Below the pieces are notes generated by a model, which was given only the letters and a program-made list of their open reading frames with translations, made no database searches and was not told the DNA's origin. A program made the translations under genes and the position numbers. 64,000 nucleotides of DNA. Origin: Begonia masoniana. Its lineage: Eukaryota > Streptophyta > Magnoliopsida > Cucurbitales > Begoniaceae. Positions 1 to 10,658 of the stretch are shown piece by piece (position 1 is the first letter of the stretch; every line of letters starts with the position of its first letter). The stretch is taken from positions 27,995,511 to 28,059,510 of the forward strand of contig CM039509.1 in assembly GCA_022432975.1 (NCBI GenBank). Reading direction: 5' to 3'.

Positions 1-784
1 TTCGTGGATGTTTACACTAAAAGACAAAAGCAGTGGACACAGAAGTCCGTGGACGTTTGCACTAAAAGACAAAAATAGTGGACACAGGAGTCCGTGGACG
101 TTTGCACTAAAAGAAAAAAATAGTGGACACAGGAGTCCGTAGACGTTTAAAATCAAAGACAGACTTTGGACTTTTAAAATAACAGGCAGACTCTCGGCGA
201 TATTATCGTGGATGATAACTTTGGACGATAACACTTGGCCGAATAAAAGAACAGAAACCGAAGGCAAAATAGACCATTATTTTGAAGGCAGAATGGACGT
301 AGACGACTATTTTACAGAAGAAAATGACAACTGTTTTACTGAAGGCGTGGACGACTAACACTTAGCCAAATACTTGAAAACTCGAAAGACAGAAACTGAA
401 AGGCAGAATAGACAACGTTTATTAGAAGAACTTATAAACAGAAGGCACAAGGACGGAAGACATAAAAACTTCAAACCCTCAAAACCCGATTCAAAACACA
501 GTTTTAAAACATGCATGAAAACATGACAGAAGTTAGAAAACATGACAGAGATTCAAGAAAACAAACTGCATGGGTAGCTCTAAAACTCGAGACCATCCAT
601 GCACAACCTAAAAGGGAAGATTTCCAAATAGTTTCAGAATATTTCAAAAATACATTCGACTGTCAGAACAGAGGTTTTAAAATCATCAACACGAATTCTA
701 TACATCGGTTTTAGGATTTCAAAAGCTATATAAGACTTGACGTAACATTCAAAAATACATTCTCACATGAATAACATTTGTCTG
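1..784 (-). repeat. Element A 3' LTR, distal segment
   Basis: Matches the family I LTR at 12640-13640, including tandem units built around GTGGACACAGAAGTCCG at 1-150. It ends at the GTCTG target duplication (780-784) of the solo LTR that follows. No gene is present; short frames here are incidental. Confidence 0.85.
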
Positions 785-1794
785 TGTAACGCCCCCGAAC
801 CCACCCTAGCTCGGAGCGCTACTTTGCTAACCAATCCCACATTAAAACCTCATACAAAATAAACCTAATACCCTAGGATTTAAAACTAAATCTCCTGAAA
901 CTCTTTACGTCATACCTAGCTGCCTAGACTCTTCCCCTTAATCATAACCTTTCAGCACCACGGCATCCTTCCCGAAAATTTCGGCAAAGTAACGCCTGAA
1001 AATGACGCATCCCAAAATGCTAAGTACCTGCAATAAATCAATCCCCAAACAGTTCCAGAATACTCCTAACCAACCAACTATCCAGCATACGGCATGAGAA
1101 ATCTCCAAATAGCAGAAAGGAGTTAAACTAAAATATTAACAATCCCTAATTGAAGAAAGACCACAATATAGGGCGACATATCACCCTTAACTTAACTATA
1201 TACAACAACAGACATCTACAATACGCTATCAAAATACAAAGTCCACATCTCCGAAGACCATGGTGGAGTCGCCCCGACAACTGCCCGCATCGGCATACCG
1301 CGTACATCAACGACTACGTCCCAATCCTAGCTTTCTTCGTAGCTCTAACCTGTACGGCTGTCGTCACCTACACCACAGAACACACACACACACACGTAAG
1401 CTTACGCTTAGCAAGTAGAGAATAATAAATATAAACAAGCACAATCCTAACACAACCACACACACACGCTCAACACGACTTCCCAATGCAACTCAACAAC
1501 ATCACAATGCAATTAACCTAACACAATGCAGTTTCTAACTCTCAGTTGTGTTCGTTTGCTGTTCGTTACTTTAATCGTTTCATAAGCCGTGTGATTTGAG
1601 TAGGCACACATCCCATAACCGTCTAGGACGGCCAAACTCAAAATCACCAGAGCAAGACCAGACAGCTCACATCCCATAACCATCTAGGATGGCCATACAG
1701 GATCCCCCTCGTCGATCGTAGAATCCTATAACCGTCTAGGAATTCATACTCACGACCTTTACGTATTTTAGCCAATCATCTTTCATAGAGTTCC

Positions 1795-1955
1795 CTTCGG
1801 GGTGCTACTGCCAGCACCGTATCCCGACAAGGCACATTATTCCAGATCTCAAGTTCCCTTCGGGGTGCTACTGCCAGCACCGTATCCCGACAAGGAACGT
1901 TATTTACCCTTCGGGGTGCTACTGCCAGCATCGTATCCCGACAAGGCACATTATT
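1795..1955 (-). repeat. Tandem repeat in solo LTR (about 55 bp x 3)
   Basis: Three near-identical units containing CCCTTCGGGGTGCTACTGCC. They lie between the donor/hairpin block and the TAAGC hairpin, the same relative place as arrays in most other LTR families here. Confidence 0.85.
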
Positions 1956-3101
1956 TTTCTGATTACGTTTACGATCACAACCAAACCATGCAGAACACTC
2001 ATTTCTAGCGTAGCGTACTGTAACTCACGATGCATGTTTCACAGATATGCAATACCACACGAAACCATCAACACAACAATGCTTGACCGACAAAGAAGAC
2101 AACTAAACAACCAACAACAAACAAACTACAATGCTTAATCAACAAAGAAGACAGCCAAACAACAAACAAATAAATCCTACCGTTCCGTGGTGTAGGCCCG
2201 AAGGCAAAACAAACGTCCTCTACTTACCTGAACTCTGGCACCACACTTACTCGCTTTGGCTATGTACATTTGCCCACTCGGTAACCTATCACATTCACAA
2301 AATTCACTTGAGCATCACTATTCACTTCTAAAGAATATTTAAACTAACTCTAACTACAATTAATCAAACTTCATTCAAATTAAGCCTACATTCCCTAATT
2401 ACTCTCAAACTACTATTTCTACCATAATCTAACAAAACCTACTGAAACGGGCCACCAATTTGGGTTCGGTAAAAACCGACCCAAAACCTCAAACGTGCAT
2501 AACTTTTGCGTCGGTTATCGGAATCGAACGATTCCAGCGGCCACGTACTCCTCTAATAACCTATTTTAACCTGCCAAAAGGAATTTCAAAACAACTAACC
2601 CTAACCAGGTCAAAATCCCCAAAACCCGAGCTGCCTAAACCGGGAATTTTTCCCTTTTCCAATTTTTCCTCAATTCTCATCAATTTCTTCACCAATCGAC
2701 CACCTATACGCTCAATTAATATAAACTAACCAAAATCGAAGCTCCAAGTCAGAAAACCCGAATTCCCCAAAATTGGATCCCTCGGTTTTCAGCTCCTCCC
2801 GAGCTGAACACTGCTCAGCAGTGCTTACCGGCACCGAGCCTGGAATCCAGACGACGAAACTAGCCAAAAACAGCCGGCGAGCAGAGCTCTAGCAGCTCGT
2901 CGCCGTCGGCCCTGAACAGAACCGAAACAGGGCATAAAAACCAAACCTTACCTGTCGGTTCGTGCGTGAAGACGACCGGGAACAGCTCGCCGCCGATGTC
3001 TGGCTGGAGATCGTCGGGAGTCGTCGGCGTTCGGCGCCGCGTCGCCTCCCCCTTCGCCTCCGTCTCCCCTGCTTCCCCTCGGCGTCGGGCACGAACGAAA
3101 A

Positions 3102-3142
3102 CAACAGAATGGCAAAGCCATTCTGTTGTTTTATTTTATTAT

Positions 3143-3186
<44 letters not shown>

Positions 3187-3190
3187 CAAT
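3102..3190 (-). repeat. Stem-loop next to a trinucleotide microsatellite
   Basis: CAACAGAATGGC (3102-3113) and GCCATTCTGTTG (3117-3128) form a perfect 12-bp stem with loop AAA. An (AAT)n run follows at about 3146-3186. The same pairing of stem and microsatellite occurs in the family II LTRs at 3924, 36874 and 43342. Confidence 0.85.
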
Positions 3191-3407
3191 AATAATTTCT
3201 ATTAAACATTAACAAATCATCAATTACCGATTTGTCCTCCCGTACTTTCGGCCTCTTTGAATTTCGTTAAATCTCGTTATTAATTTAACCTAACCCTCGG
3301 CTTAATTGAATGAGAAATACCTGAACCTCTTTTAAATTAATTAAAACAACCAATTTATTAATCTGTTATTTTCTCTCAAATTTTCCATAAAAACCCCGGG
3401 TGTTACA

Positions 3408-3613
3408 GTCTGACTGCAGCAACCAATCCCCATGAGCTCGATCCGCCAACTACATCAACTCCTCAGCTTGAGGCACAAAGTCCTCATCTGGAGGATCCAT
3501 ACCTACAACAGAGAGTTCAACTATGAGCCTAGAGCTCAGTAAGAAAATGAAATGCAGTGATGCATATGCTGTGCATGAACATTTTCAAATACATGAACAT
3601 TACGTTACATTAC
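3408..3613 (-). repeat. Element A 3' LTR, middle segment with second micro-exon
   Basis: Continues the 3' LTR after the GTCTG duplication. On the minus strand it holds the TGAGC..GCTCA hairpin (3521-3543) and the TTGTAG acceptor-like site with a 15-nt candidate micro-exon at 3488-3502. The following donor reads AT instead of GT, so it is probably decayed. Confidence 0.8.
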
Positions 3614-3863
3614 TGTAACACCCGGGATTTTTTTTAAGAGAAAATAAAATGATAGGTAATTGTTTAATAAATAATTGTTTTAAGTAATTTAAAAGAAAAG
3701 TGAATAAGTTTGGTTAACCTAATTGGTTAATTAATTTAGATTCGGGTATTTCCAGTGAATTAAGCCGAGGGTTATAATTAAGAATGAGATTTAACGGAAT
3801 TTACGGAAGGGCAAAACGGTATATTAATGTTTTAATAGGAATTAATATTAGGATTATTATTAC

Positions 3864-3915
<52 letters not shown>

Positions 3916-4727
3916 AATTAAAACAACAGAATGGTTAAAAACCATTCCGTTGTTTATGTTCGCTGAGCCCCGACGCCAGAAAGAGAGAGAGCCCCGACGA
4001 CAGAGAGCCGAGCGACGGCCCTCCTCCGACGTCCAACCTCGACGTTTTTCGGCCAGAAGACGTCGGTGACTCCAGGGCTGCCGTTTCCGACCATCTTCGC
4101 GTGCAAACCGAACGGTAAGCTCCCTGTTCTTGCTCGGTTTGTGGTCGTGGGTGGCGAGCTCGATTGAGCTCCGACCGCCGGCTGTTTTTGGTTGCTTTCA
4201 ACGTTCCATTGCCGAGCTTAATGCCGGCGTAGATCGCCGAGCAGCATGGTGCTCGGGTTGAGCTGGAAACAGGGGACCCGAATTAGGGCTTAGGGTTTTC
4301 TTAATTGGAAACTTCGATTTTAGGTTAGATTATTCTAATTGAGGGTATATGTGGTTGATTAGTGAGGAAATGAGTGTGGATTGATGAAAAATCGAAAAGG
4401 GGGAAAATTCTGGGAAAGGGCAGAATCGGGTTTTGCCTAAATTGACCTAGCTACGGTCGTTTATTTTGAAATTTCTTTTGGCAGGTTAAAATAGGTTATT
4501 AGAGGAGTACGTGGCCGCTGGAATCGTTCTATTCCGATCACCGAGGCAAAAGTTATGCACGTTTGAGTTTCGGGTCGGTTTTTTACCGAACCCAAAATAG
4601 TGGCCCGTTTAGTTAGATTTTAGTTGGATTATGCTAGAAATAGGAGTTTGAGATGTTTTCACGAAAATGAGAGTTTAGTTATGCCGAACGAGTTCTAATA
4701 CAATGTTTTGATATTTAGGTTTTTCAG

Positions 4728-5344
4728 GTCCCACGGTTAAGATTTCAGATAGAGACAAATTGCTAAGGACGCCAGGTAAGTAGTGTTGCATGCGTGTTGC
4801 CTTCGGGCCTACATCACGGAACGCTAGGTTATGTTGCATGTTTCTATGTATGTTTAGCTTTCTCATGCATCATGTTTTAGACAAAGTACGAAAATGTTTT
4901 AGCATATGTTTTCACGATTTGAACGTAGAAACGACAACGGTGTAAAACGAAAATGTAAAGTGTCTGAGGGAAGTGGTTCACCCTTCAGATGTAAATTGTG
5001 GAACGTCCAGAAAATATAGAACGTCTGAAGGAAGTGGTTCACCCTTCAGATGAAGTTGTGGAACGTCTAGAGATGGAGAAACTAATCCGCCCTCCATTGG
5101 TAGAGGATTACATGTATGTACGATGGAAATGAAATGAATATGAACGATGAAACGAAATGAAATGAATATGTATGATGAAACGAAATGAAATGAATATGAA
5201 CGATGAAACGAAACGAAATGATTATGTACGATGAAACTGTAGAAACTGCATATGTTAAGTAAAATGTTTTAAATTCATATCGTCACTACTTGCTAAGCAT
5301 TAGGCTTATAGTTTGAGTTCTGTGATGTAGGTGCAGAAGAACAG
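4728..5344 (+). promoter_or_regulatory. LTR splice-like cassette in the 3614 solo LTR
   Basis: In order: acceptor TTTTCAG ending 4727, candidate micro-exon 4728-4775 (48 nt), donor AG|GTAAGT at 4774-4781, hairpin GCC-TTCG-GGC followed by CTACATC (4797-4815), CATGCATCATG (4864-4874), tandem repeats, hairpin TAAGC..GCTTA (5288-5312), acceptor GATGTAG ending 5330, candidate 14-nt exon 5331-5344, then GTACGG. The order matches the other LTR families. That it is spliced is an inference. Confidence 0.55.
4955..5240 (+). repeat. Tandem repeats in the 3614 solo LTR
   Basis: Two copies of a unit of about 70 bp with GGGAAGTGGTTCACCCTTCA, then four or so copies of a unit of about 30 bp with GATGAAACGAAATGAAATGA. 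Confidence 0.8.
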
Positions 5345-6129
5345 GTACGGTGAGTTTTCACGAGCATGCTAGGATTACGGATGCAGTTGTTGGAGTACGA
5401 CCATGGTGGCAACCCGGCAATATTGTTAGGGCAATTCCGACCGTGGTTAGTATGTGTCCGTGGTTAGTATGAGTTAGGAGTCTATTTTGGTTGGGGAATG
5501 ATTTGGAGGTTTTGTGTATGTGTATAGAAATGTGATGGATGAAAGTATGAAAACGTTACGTATGTCGATCGATTGGTTTTGATAGAAAAACGTATGAAAG
5601 TAGAGTTTTTGATGTGTATGATGTGGTAGTAGAATGTCTAAAATGTGAAGTCTTTATTTTGGAGAAATATACTGGAACTGTTTGGTTATTTTGAACTGTT
5701 TGGTTATTTTGAACTATTTGGTTATTTTAAAACAGGTAAGGATACGCTCGATTTTTAGAGCGATCCATGCAATTCATTTTCGTGAGTTCTTCCCGAAAGT
5801 ATAGGTTATATTAGTGTCGTGTTTTGATGATCGACGAATGAGTGATTTGTTTTAATTGATCTTACTTTAATTGTCAATTGGTTTAAGTTATTAATGGTTT
5901 TAGTCTAGTTTTAAATGTTTTAAAAGTCGAAATGTTTTACGCTCAAAATGCTGAAGTCAAAGTTAGACCCTAAAGTTTGTTAGGGGTGGGTCAATTGTCT
6001 AGGTTTGGTTTATTTTATAGTGTCGAGTGAAAAAAAAAAATTTTATGCGTCAACACGAGGGCTTAGGTAAAGGTTATGTCAATGTAAAGTCAAGTCCTGT
6101 GACGGCCCTACGGGGTTGGGGTCGTTGCA

Positions 6130-7330
6130 ATTACATTACGTTTCACTGGACATGAAGGTGTAAGTGGGAGGAAGAGCTGGCGCAACAAGAGTACATGCCA
6201 CAACAGGACATAATAGGAGTACATGACAGGATGCTAGTCCTCGTCCACACTTAACCATACATTACATTACATGTTTTATCTTTCTTACTTTCAAATCCGG
6301 TGCTGAAAATATTTACAAGGGTTTTCTAGAAAACGTGTATGCATGAACAGGTATGATGCTTAAACTCGACATATACAGGTGACAGAATAAAAACAACGGG
6401 AAAACAGAACGCAAAGAACACGTTTAACTTAAAGCATAACCTACGACCTAACTACCCGAACTAAAACCTAGTACTTCCATGCTGTAGGGCCTTAAGGGCC
6501 AACTTATACGCATGAACTTACCTGGCGTTCGTAGAGTTTGCAATGCCTTGCACGTACGTCCACGGCGATTCACAAACCTAAATTACGTGTAATTGAACCG
6601 TTACTCACATTACGTACGTGCTATTTAACGAACTAAGCAAAAACGTATTTCAAACTCCATTCGAATTGCTTAAAACCAATTTAACTACTATTTTAGACAT
6701 TTTATCAAACACATTATGGGCAAAATTTCAATCTCAAATTCCTCACAAATCCGACTTTTGTTTTTGACGATTTAACAGGCATCAGAAAGCTTATCACGCC
6801 AAGATTAATACGAAATCATTAATTCATGGAAACGAAAATAGAAACCGGCCAAAACAACAATATTCATGGGTGCCCTAGAAAATGCTTATTTCCGATTGAG
6901 TTTTCCGATTTTTCATCGAACAAGTCTAGTTTCTCCTTAATTTATCTATTCAAACTCTTAAATAAAATCCTAATATGATTTCGTATAAAATTGACGGGTT
7001 TTCTCCCAAAACCCTAACCTTAAACTTCAACGAAACTAACGAATAACTACCCCAAACTTGATAACTGGGGTAGAAGATTACCTTAAACGAAGAGATGGAG
7101 AAAAACTAGAGGAGACAGAGGGCTGAAACGTCGGCGTGGAGAGGAGAAGGAGGGTTCGTCGCTGGAAGAGAGAAAGAAACAGATAGGGAGAGGAATGAGG
7201 GGAAAAAAAGAAGGGGAAAGGAAATAAAAGGGGGAAGTCACGTGGGAGGGGAGGGAAGAGGGAAAGAAGCAAAAGAAAAGAATAAAAAGGGGGAAAGGGG
7301 GGGGGGGGGGGGTGATCTGGCGGGGGGAGA

Positions 7331-7419
<89 letters not shown>

Positions 7420-7743
7420 AGAGAGCACGGGTTGAGTTTCGGAATCCCATTTAAAATCTCGAAATTTCCTTCTTCCACCAAATATCCTAATAAATTTCTA
7501 GGGTTCCAACGAAACTTCCCGCTCGCGCAACGGCATTAAATTTACTTATTTATGAATTTAACCTTAATAGGTGAAACACCGAAATTCCAGGCGTTTGACT
7601 TCTCCTTCTCGTTCCATTTTTCTTAAACCCTTAATATTCTCAACGTCCAAATTCTAACAAAATATTCATTACCTTTCTAGCGAATTTCTTCAATTCAAAT
7701 AAAATTAGGGACAATTACGTAACCAAAAATGCCGGGTGTTACA
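6130..7743 (-). repeat. Element A 3' LTR, proximal segment
   Basis: Resumes after the ATTAC duplication and ends GGGTGTTACA at 7743, which is the LTR's 5' end on the minus strand. It aligns with the 5' LTR 9470-10658 from about 6505 on. It carries the candidate micro-exon 6522-6577 (56 nt), donor at 6516-6523 and hairpin AGGGCCTTAAGGGCC (6486-6500). Confidence 0.9.
7299..7425. repeat. Poly(G) run and (GA)n microsatellite
   Basis: A G-run near 7299-7312, then interrupted (GA)n to about 7425. The same place in the 5' LTR (10316-10338) has only about ten GA units, so the tract changed length after insertion. The Ser/Leu- and Arg/Glu-rich frames over it are artefacts. Confidence 0.9.
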
Positions 7744-7757
7744 TTCCACTCACCTTA
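7744..7757 (-). other. Polypurine tract of element A
   Basis: Minus-strand TAAGGTGAGTGGAA directly abuts the 3' LTR start. Such tracts prime plus-strand DNA synthesis in LTR retrotransposons. Confidence 0.75.
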
Positions 7758-7782
7758 ATAGAATTTTGTCCTCAAAATTTGC

Positions 7783-8062
7783 TTAAACAGATGGTTCCAG
7801 ATATCTATTCATTACATCAAGTTGTCTCTCCCAAGTAACTTCCTCTACATTAAGATTGCTCCATAGGACCTTTACTAGTGGAATCCCCTTGTTGCATAGC
7901 ACCTTGATTGAAGACTCAAGGATTCACGCTGGTCTTTCTTCGTACGTTAGCGTCGGTTGGATCTCTATGTTCATTGTTTCTACGATCCGAGTGGGGCCAC
8001 ATACACATTTCCTCAGCATGGGTACATGAAAAACTTCCCCACAAAATTTACTTAGTTTCTCA
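7783..8062 (-). pseudogene. Integrase C-terminus and chromodomain relic of element A
   Basis: The minus-strand frame reads through the MLRKC region and the chromodomain, with KVLWSN and EEVTWERQ matching element E's KVLWTN and EEATWERQ, and stops at 7783-7785 just before the polypurine tract. One in-frame TGA (7924-7926) stands where relatives have Gln. The protein would have been the tail of integrase; chromodomains of this class are known to direct integration by binding histone marks. Everything between the start of protease and this point has been lost, so the fragment cannot work. Confidence 0.8.
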
Positions 8063-8214
8063 ATTTCCAAAGCTAGTTGTCCTTAAGGCCATTTGCCTAA
8101 ATCCTTCAACCCACTCTATTTCAGGTCTACTTCTACTCATTATACGAATATCATTTTTAAACTCTTACTCTAAACTACGCCCCCCATTAATGTTCTTTAT
8201 TTCATTAACTCCTA
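8063..8214 (-). other. Non-coding junction replacing pol in element A
   Basis: About 150 bases join the gag/protease boundary to the integrase tail. By eye the part next to gag resembles the sequence just after gag in element F (from 40481), for example minus-strand GGAGTTAATGAAATAAAG against GGTGATTAATAAAATAAGG. No coding motif is visible. Confidence 0.6.
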
Positions 8215-9261
8215 CTATAAAATTGTACCTGTGATAACTGTGTGCTGGGTGTCGTCATTGTCCCCAATCATCACAACTGCTCTAGGGACAGCTCGGTTTG
8301 GCCTCCTATCTGGCATAGGGCAATCTCTAATATGATGGTCCTCCTTGTCGCATCGGAAACAACGGCCAGTAAAGAGTCTGCATCTCCTAAGGTGACTTCT
8401 CTGGTACAGTGGGCATACCGAAAGCTGAGGAGCTCCCTGTGGCATTTTCCCCCTATCTAGGTTAGCAGCTGTTTCATTGGGCCTCTTCACGCCCCGGTTC
8501 TGTTGCTGTTGTGGTTGCCAATCACGAACTCGTTGTGGTTGTTGAGGAACATCCTGATAAAACTTTTTTGATGCATCCCTCTGTTTCTGAAATTCTACCT
8601 CCATGGCTTCGAGTTGTAGAGCCTTGGACACCACTTTTGAGCATGATACGTTCTGATCTCTGGATATCTTCACACCTCTATATATTTCTTCCTTTAACCC
8701 TTGCACAAAATGATAGACCTTGCTTTCGTTCTCCCTCACTAGATGGCTCACAAAATGGGTTGTCGCCTCAAACTCCCTAACATATTATGTTACTGAACCC
8801 GTCTGTCTTAGCTGGGTGAATTCTGATATCTTATTTGCCCACATGGTGTTATATAAATATTCTTCGTAAAACAACTTATTGAATGGTCCCCACAATAGTT
8901 CCTTCATGTTAGTCGTTGTCCGGACGGTGTCCCACCAAAGTTTCGCGTCTTGCTCGAGGTACAACGCGACATAAGACACCTTATCTACTTCCTTCACCTT
9001 AGCAAGGTCAAACAAGTCTTCCATCATTCGAATTCACTCCTCAGCATGAACCGGATCCGTAAGTCGTCCATTGAAGGTTGGAGGTTGGAGTCGTCTAAAA
9101 TTTTCACTACTACGGTCCTCCGAAGTACTCGAGCTCAAATTCTCAAAATCTCTCCCGATCATGAACATTTCAAATTGCCGGGATTGACGAGCAACAAGCT
9201 TCGTCAATTGCCGGATACTAGAATCCCTCTCGTCAGCTTCTCCGTGTCGTCCTCTCACCAT
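8215..9261 (-). pseudogene. gag: gag relic of element A
   Basis: Gag forms the retrotransposon's virus-like particle and packages its RNA. One minus-strand frame runs from the MVRGRH start (9261) to the VITGTIL end (8215), with two in-frame stops: TGA at 9034-9036 where relatives have Trp (AEEW), and TAA at 8785-8787. It keeps the retrotransposon gag core (RRLQPPTFNG, LWWDT, LRQTGSV, HFVQGL), a Gln-rich linker and one CCHC knuckle, CFRCDKEDHHIRDC (CX2CX4HX4C). The frame ends three residues after the conserved VITGT that starts protease in G and E. The start matches that of G (MVRGQQ at 21369). Confidence 0.9.
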
Positions 9262-9408
9262 TTTCTTAAGTTCTTATAAACAATAATAAACTTAATTTAA
9301 TTAATTAAAACTGGCACGGGAACTTAAACACTTACAGTTGGTGGAGCGATCTCACGTGGCGGGTTGCGCAACCAGACAGTTCTCCAGAACCGCTTTTAAA
9401 ACTTGACA

Positions 9409-9420
9409 GCTCTGATACCA
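9409..9420 (-). other. Primer-binding site of element A
   Basis: Minus-strand TGGTATCAGAGC is complementary to the 3' end of initiator tRNA-Met, the usual primer of plant Ty3/gypsy elements. It lies a few bases from the 5' LTR. Confidence 0.9.
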
Positions 9421-9469
9421 TAACTGTGACGACCCTCGACCCCGATCGGATCGGGGGTCGTCACAGTTA
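9421..9469. repeat. Inverted LTR-end/primer-site junction
   Basis: TAACTGTGACGACCC (9421-9435) is repeated in perfect inversion at 9455-9469, with a second inverted pair CCCCGATC/GATCGGGG inside. Each arm is an LTR 3' end plus the first bases of the primer-site spacer, so two LTR ends meet head to head. The LTR then jumps straight to the donor region, so its distal part is missing. Confidence 0.8.
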
Positions 9470-10658
9470 ATAAGCATGAACTTACCTGGCGTTCGTAGAG
9501 TTTGCAATGCCTCGCACGTATGTCCATGACAATTCACGAACCTAAATTACGTGCAATTGAACCGTTACTCACATTACGTACGTGCTATTTAACGAACTAA
9601 GCAAAAACGTAATTCAAACTCCATTCGAATTGCTTAAAACCAATTTAACTACTATTTTAGACATTTTATCAAACACATTATGGGCAAAATTTCAATCTCA
9701 AATTCCTCACAAATTCGACTTTTGTTTTCAACGATTTAACAGGCATCGGAAAGCTTATCACGTGAAGATTAATACGAAATCATTAATTCATGGAAACGAA
9801 AATAGAAATCGGCCAAAACAGCAATATTCATGGGTGCCCTAGAAAATGCCTATTTCTAATTGAGTTTTCCGATTTTTCATCGAACAAGTCTAGTTTCTCC
9901 TTAATTTATCTATTCAAACTCTTAAATAAAATCCTAATATGATTTCGTATAAAATTGACTGGTTTTCTCCCAAAACCCTAACCCTAAACTTCAACAAAAC
10001 TAACGAATAAGTACCCTAAACTTGATAATTAGGCTAGAGGATTACCTTAAACGAAGAGACGGAGAAAAACCAAAGGAGACGGAGGGCTGAAACGTCGGCG
10101 TGGAGAGGAGGAGGGTTCGTCACTGGAAGAGAGAAAGAAATAGAGAGGAAGAGGAATGAGGGGAAAAAGAGAAGGGGAAAGGAAATAAAAGGGGGAAGTC
10201 ACGTGGGAGGGGTGGGAAGAGGGAAAATAGGAGAAGAAAGAACAAAAGAAAAGAATAAAAAGAAAAAGGGGGAAAGGGGGGAAAGGGGGGGGATGGGGGT
10301 TGATCTGCCGGGGGAGGGAGAGAGAGAGAGAGAGAGAGCGCACGGGTTGAGTTTCGGAATCCTGTTTAAAATCTCGAAATTTCCTTCTTCCACCAAATTT
10401 CCTAATAAAGTTTTAGGGTTCCAATGAAACTTTTCGCTCGCGCAACGGCCTTAAATTTACTTATTTATGAATTTAATCTTAATAGGTGAAACACCGAAAT
10501 TTCAGGCGTTTGACTTCTCCTTCTCGTTCCATTTTTCTTAAACCATTAATATTCTCAGCATCCAAATTCTAACAAAATATTCATTACCTTTTTAGCGAAT
10601 TTCTTCAATTCAAATAAAATTAAGGACAATTACGTGACAAAAATTGTCGGGTGTTACA
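9425..10658 (-). repeat. Element A 5' LTR, internally deleted
   Basis: Ends GGGTGTTACA at 10658 and matches the 3' LTR from about 6505 to 7743, with a shorter GA tract. Everything of the LTR beyond the donor (9480-9487), including the hairpins and tandem repeats, is replaced by the inverted junction. Without the second half of the cassette this copy is abnormal. Confidence 0.9.

Larger units (their letters stand above)
785..3407 (-). mobile_element. Solo LTR, mosaic of families II and III
   Basis: TG...CA ends, flanked by GTCTG at 780-784 and 3408-3412, so this is a single LTR left by LTR-LTR recombination. Read on the minus strand, the first part (3407 to about 2450) matches family II, including the trinucleotide microsatellite, the CAACAGAATGG stem-loop and the segment around AGAGGAGTACGTGGCCGCTG. 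The rest (about 2335-785) matches family III at 32443-34520. Cassette parts: donor at 2221-2229, hairpin GGCCCGAAGGC at 2195-2205, GATGCATG at 2029-2036, hairpin near 1394-1418, and an 18-nt candidate micro-exon at 1350-1367. Confidence 0.95.
3614..6129 (+). mobile_element. Solo LTR, family II
   Basis: Starts TGTAACACCCGGG and ends GTCGTTGCA. It is flanked by ATTAC at 3609-3613 and 6130-6134. Both ends resemble element F's LTRs (36564, 43045), with the trinucleotide microsatellite at about 3856-3912 and the stem-loop at 3924-3952. The middle (about 4700-5470) carries a TTCG-loop hairpin resembling families III and VI rather than F. Small frames in it have no family resemblance. Confidence 0.95.
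1..10658 (-). mobile_element. Element A: gag-only Ty3/gypsy element, cut by the window edge
   Basis: Reading on the minus strand: 5' LTR 9425-10658, primer-binding site 9409-9420, gag relic 9261-8215, a short non-coding junction, an integrase-C/chromodomain relic 8062-7783, a polypurine tract, then the 3' LTR from 7743 leftward past base 1. Protease, reverse transcriptase, RNase H and most of integrase are missing. The 3' LTR is interrupted by two solo LTRs. The five bases right of the 5' LTR are AGATA; the matching duplication would lie outside the window. This is a non-autonomous element of the gag-only (TR-GAG-like) sort. LTR family I. Confidence 0.9.

Noticed and set aside
2962..3205. Arg-rich frames near the stem-loop, and similar ones at 36881-37090 and 43349-43558
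   Set aside because: They fall in GC-rich LTR leader plus microsatellite; the similarity between copies only reflects shared LTR sequence.
7078..7481. Ser/Leu-rich and Arg/Glu-rich frames of 70-132 codons
   Set aside because: Translations of the (GA)n microsatellite and its flanks on both strands.
9409..9420. tRNA-like matches TGGTATCAGAGC at several places
   Set aside because: These are primer-binding sites only; no cloverleaf or tRNA body is present.
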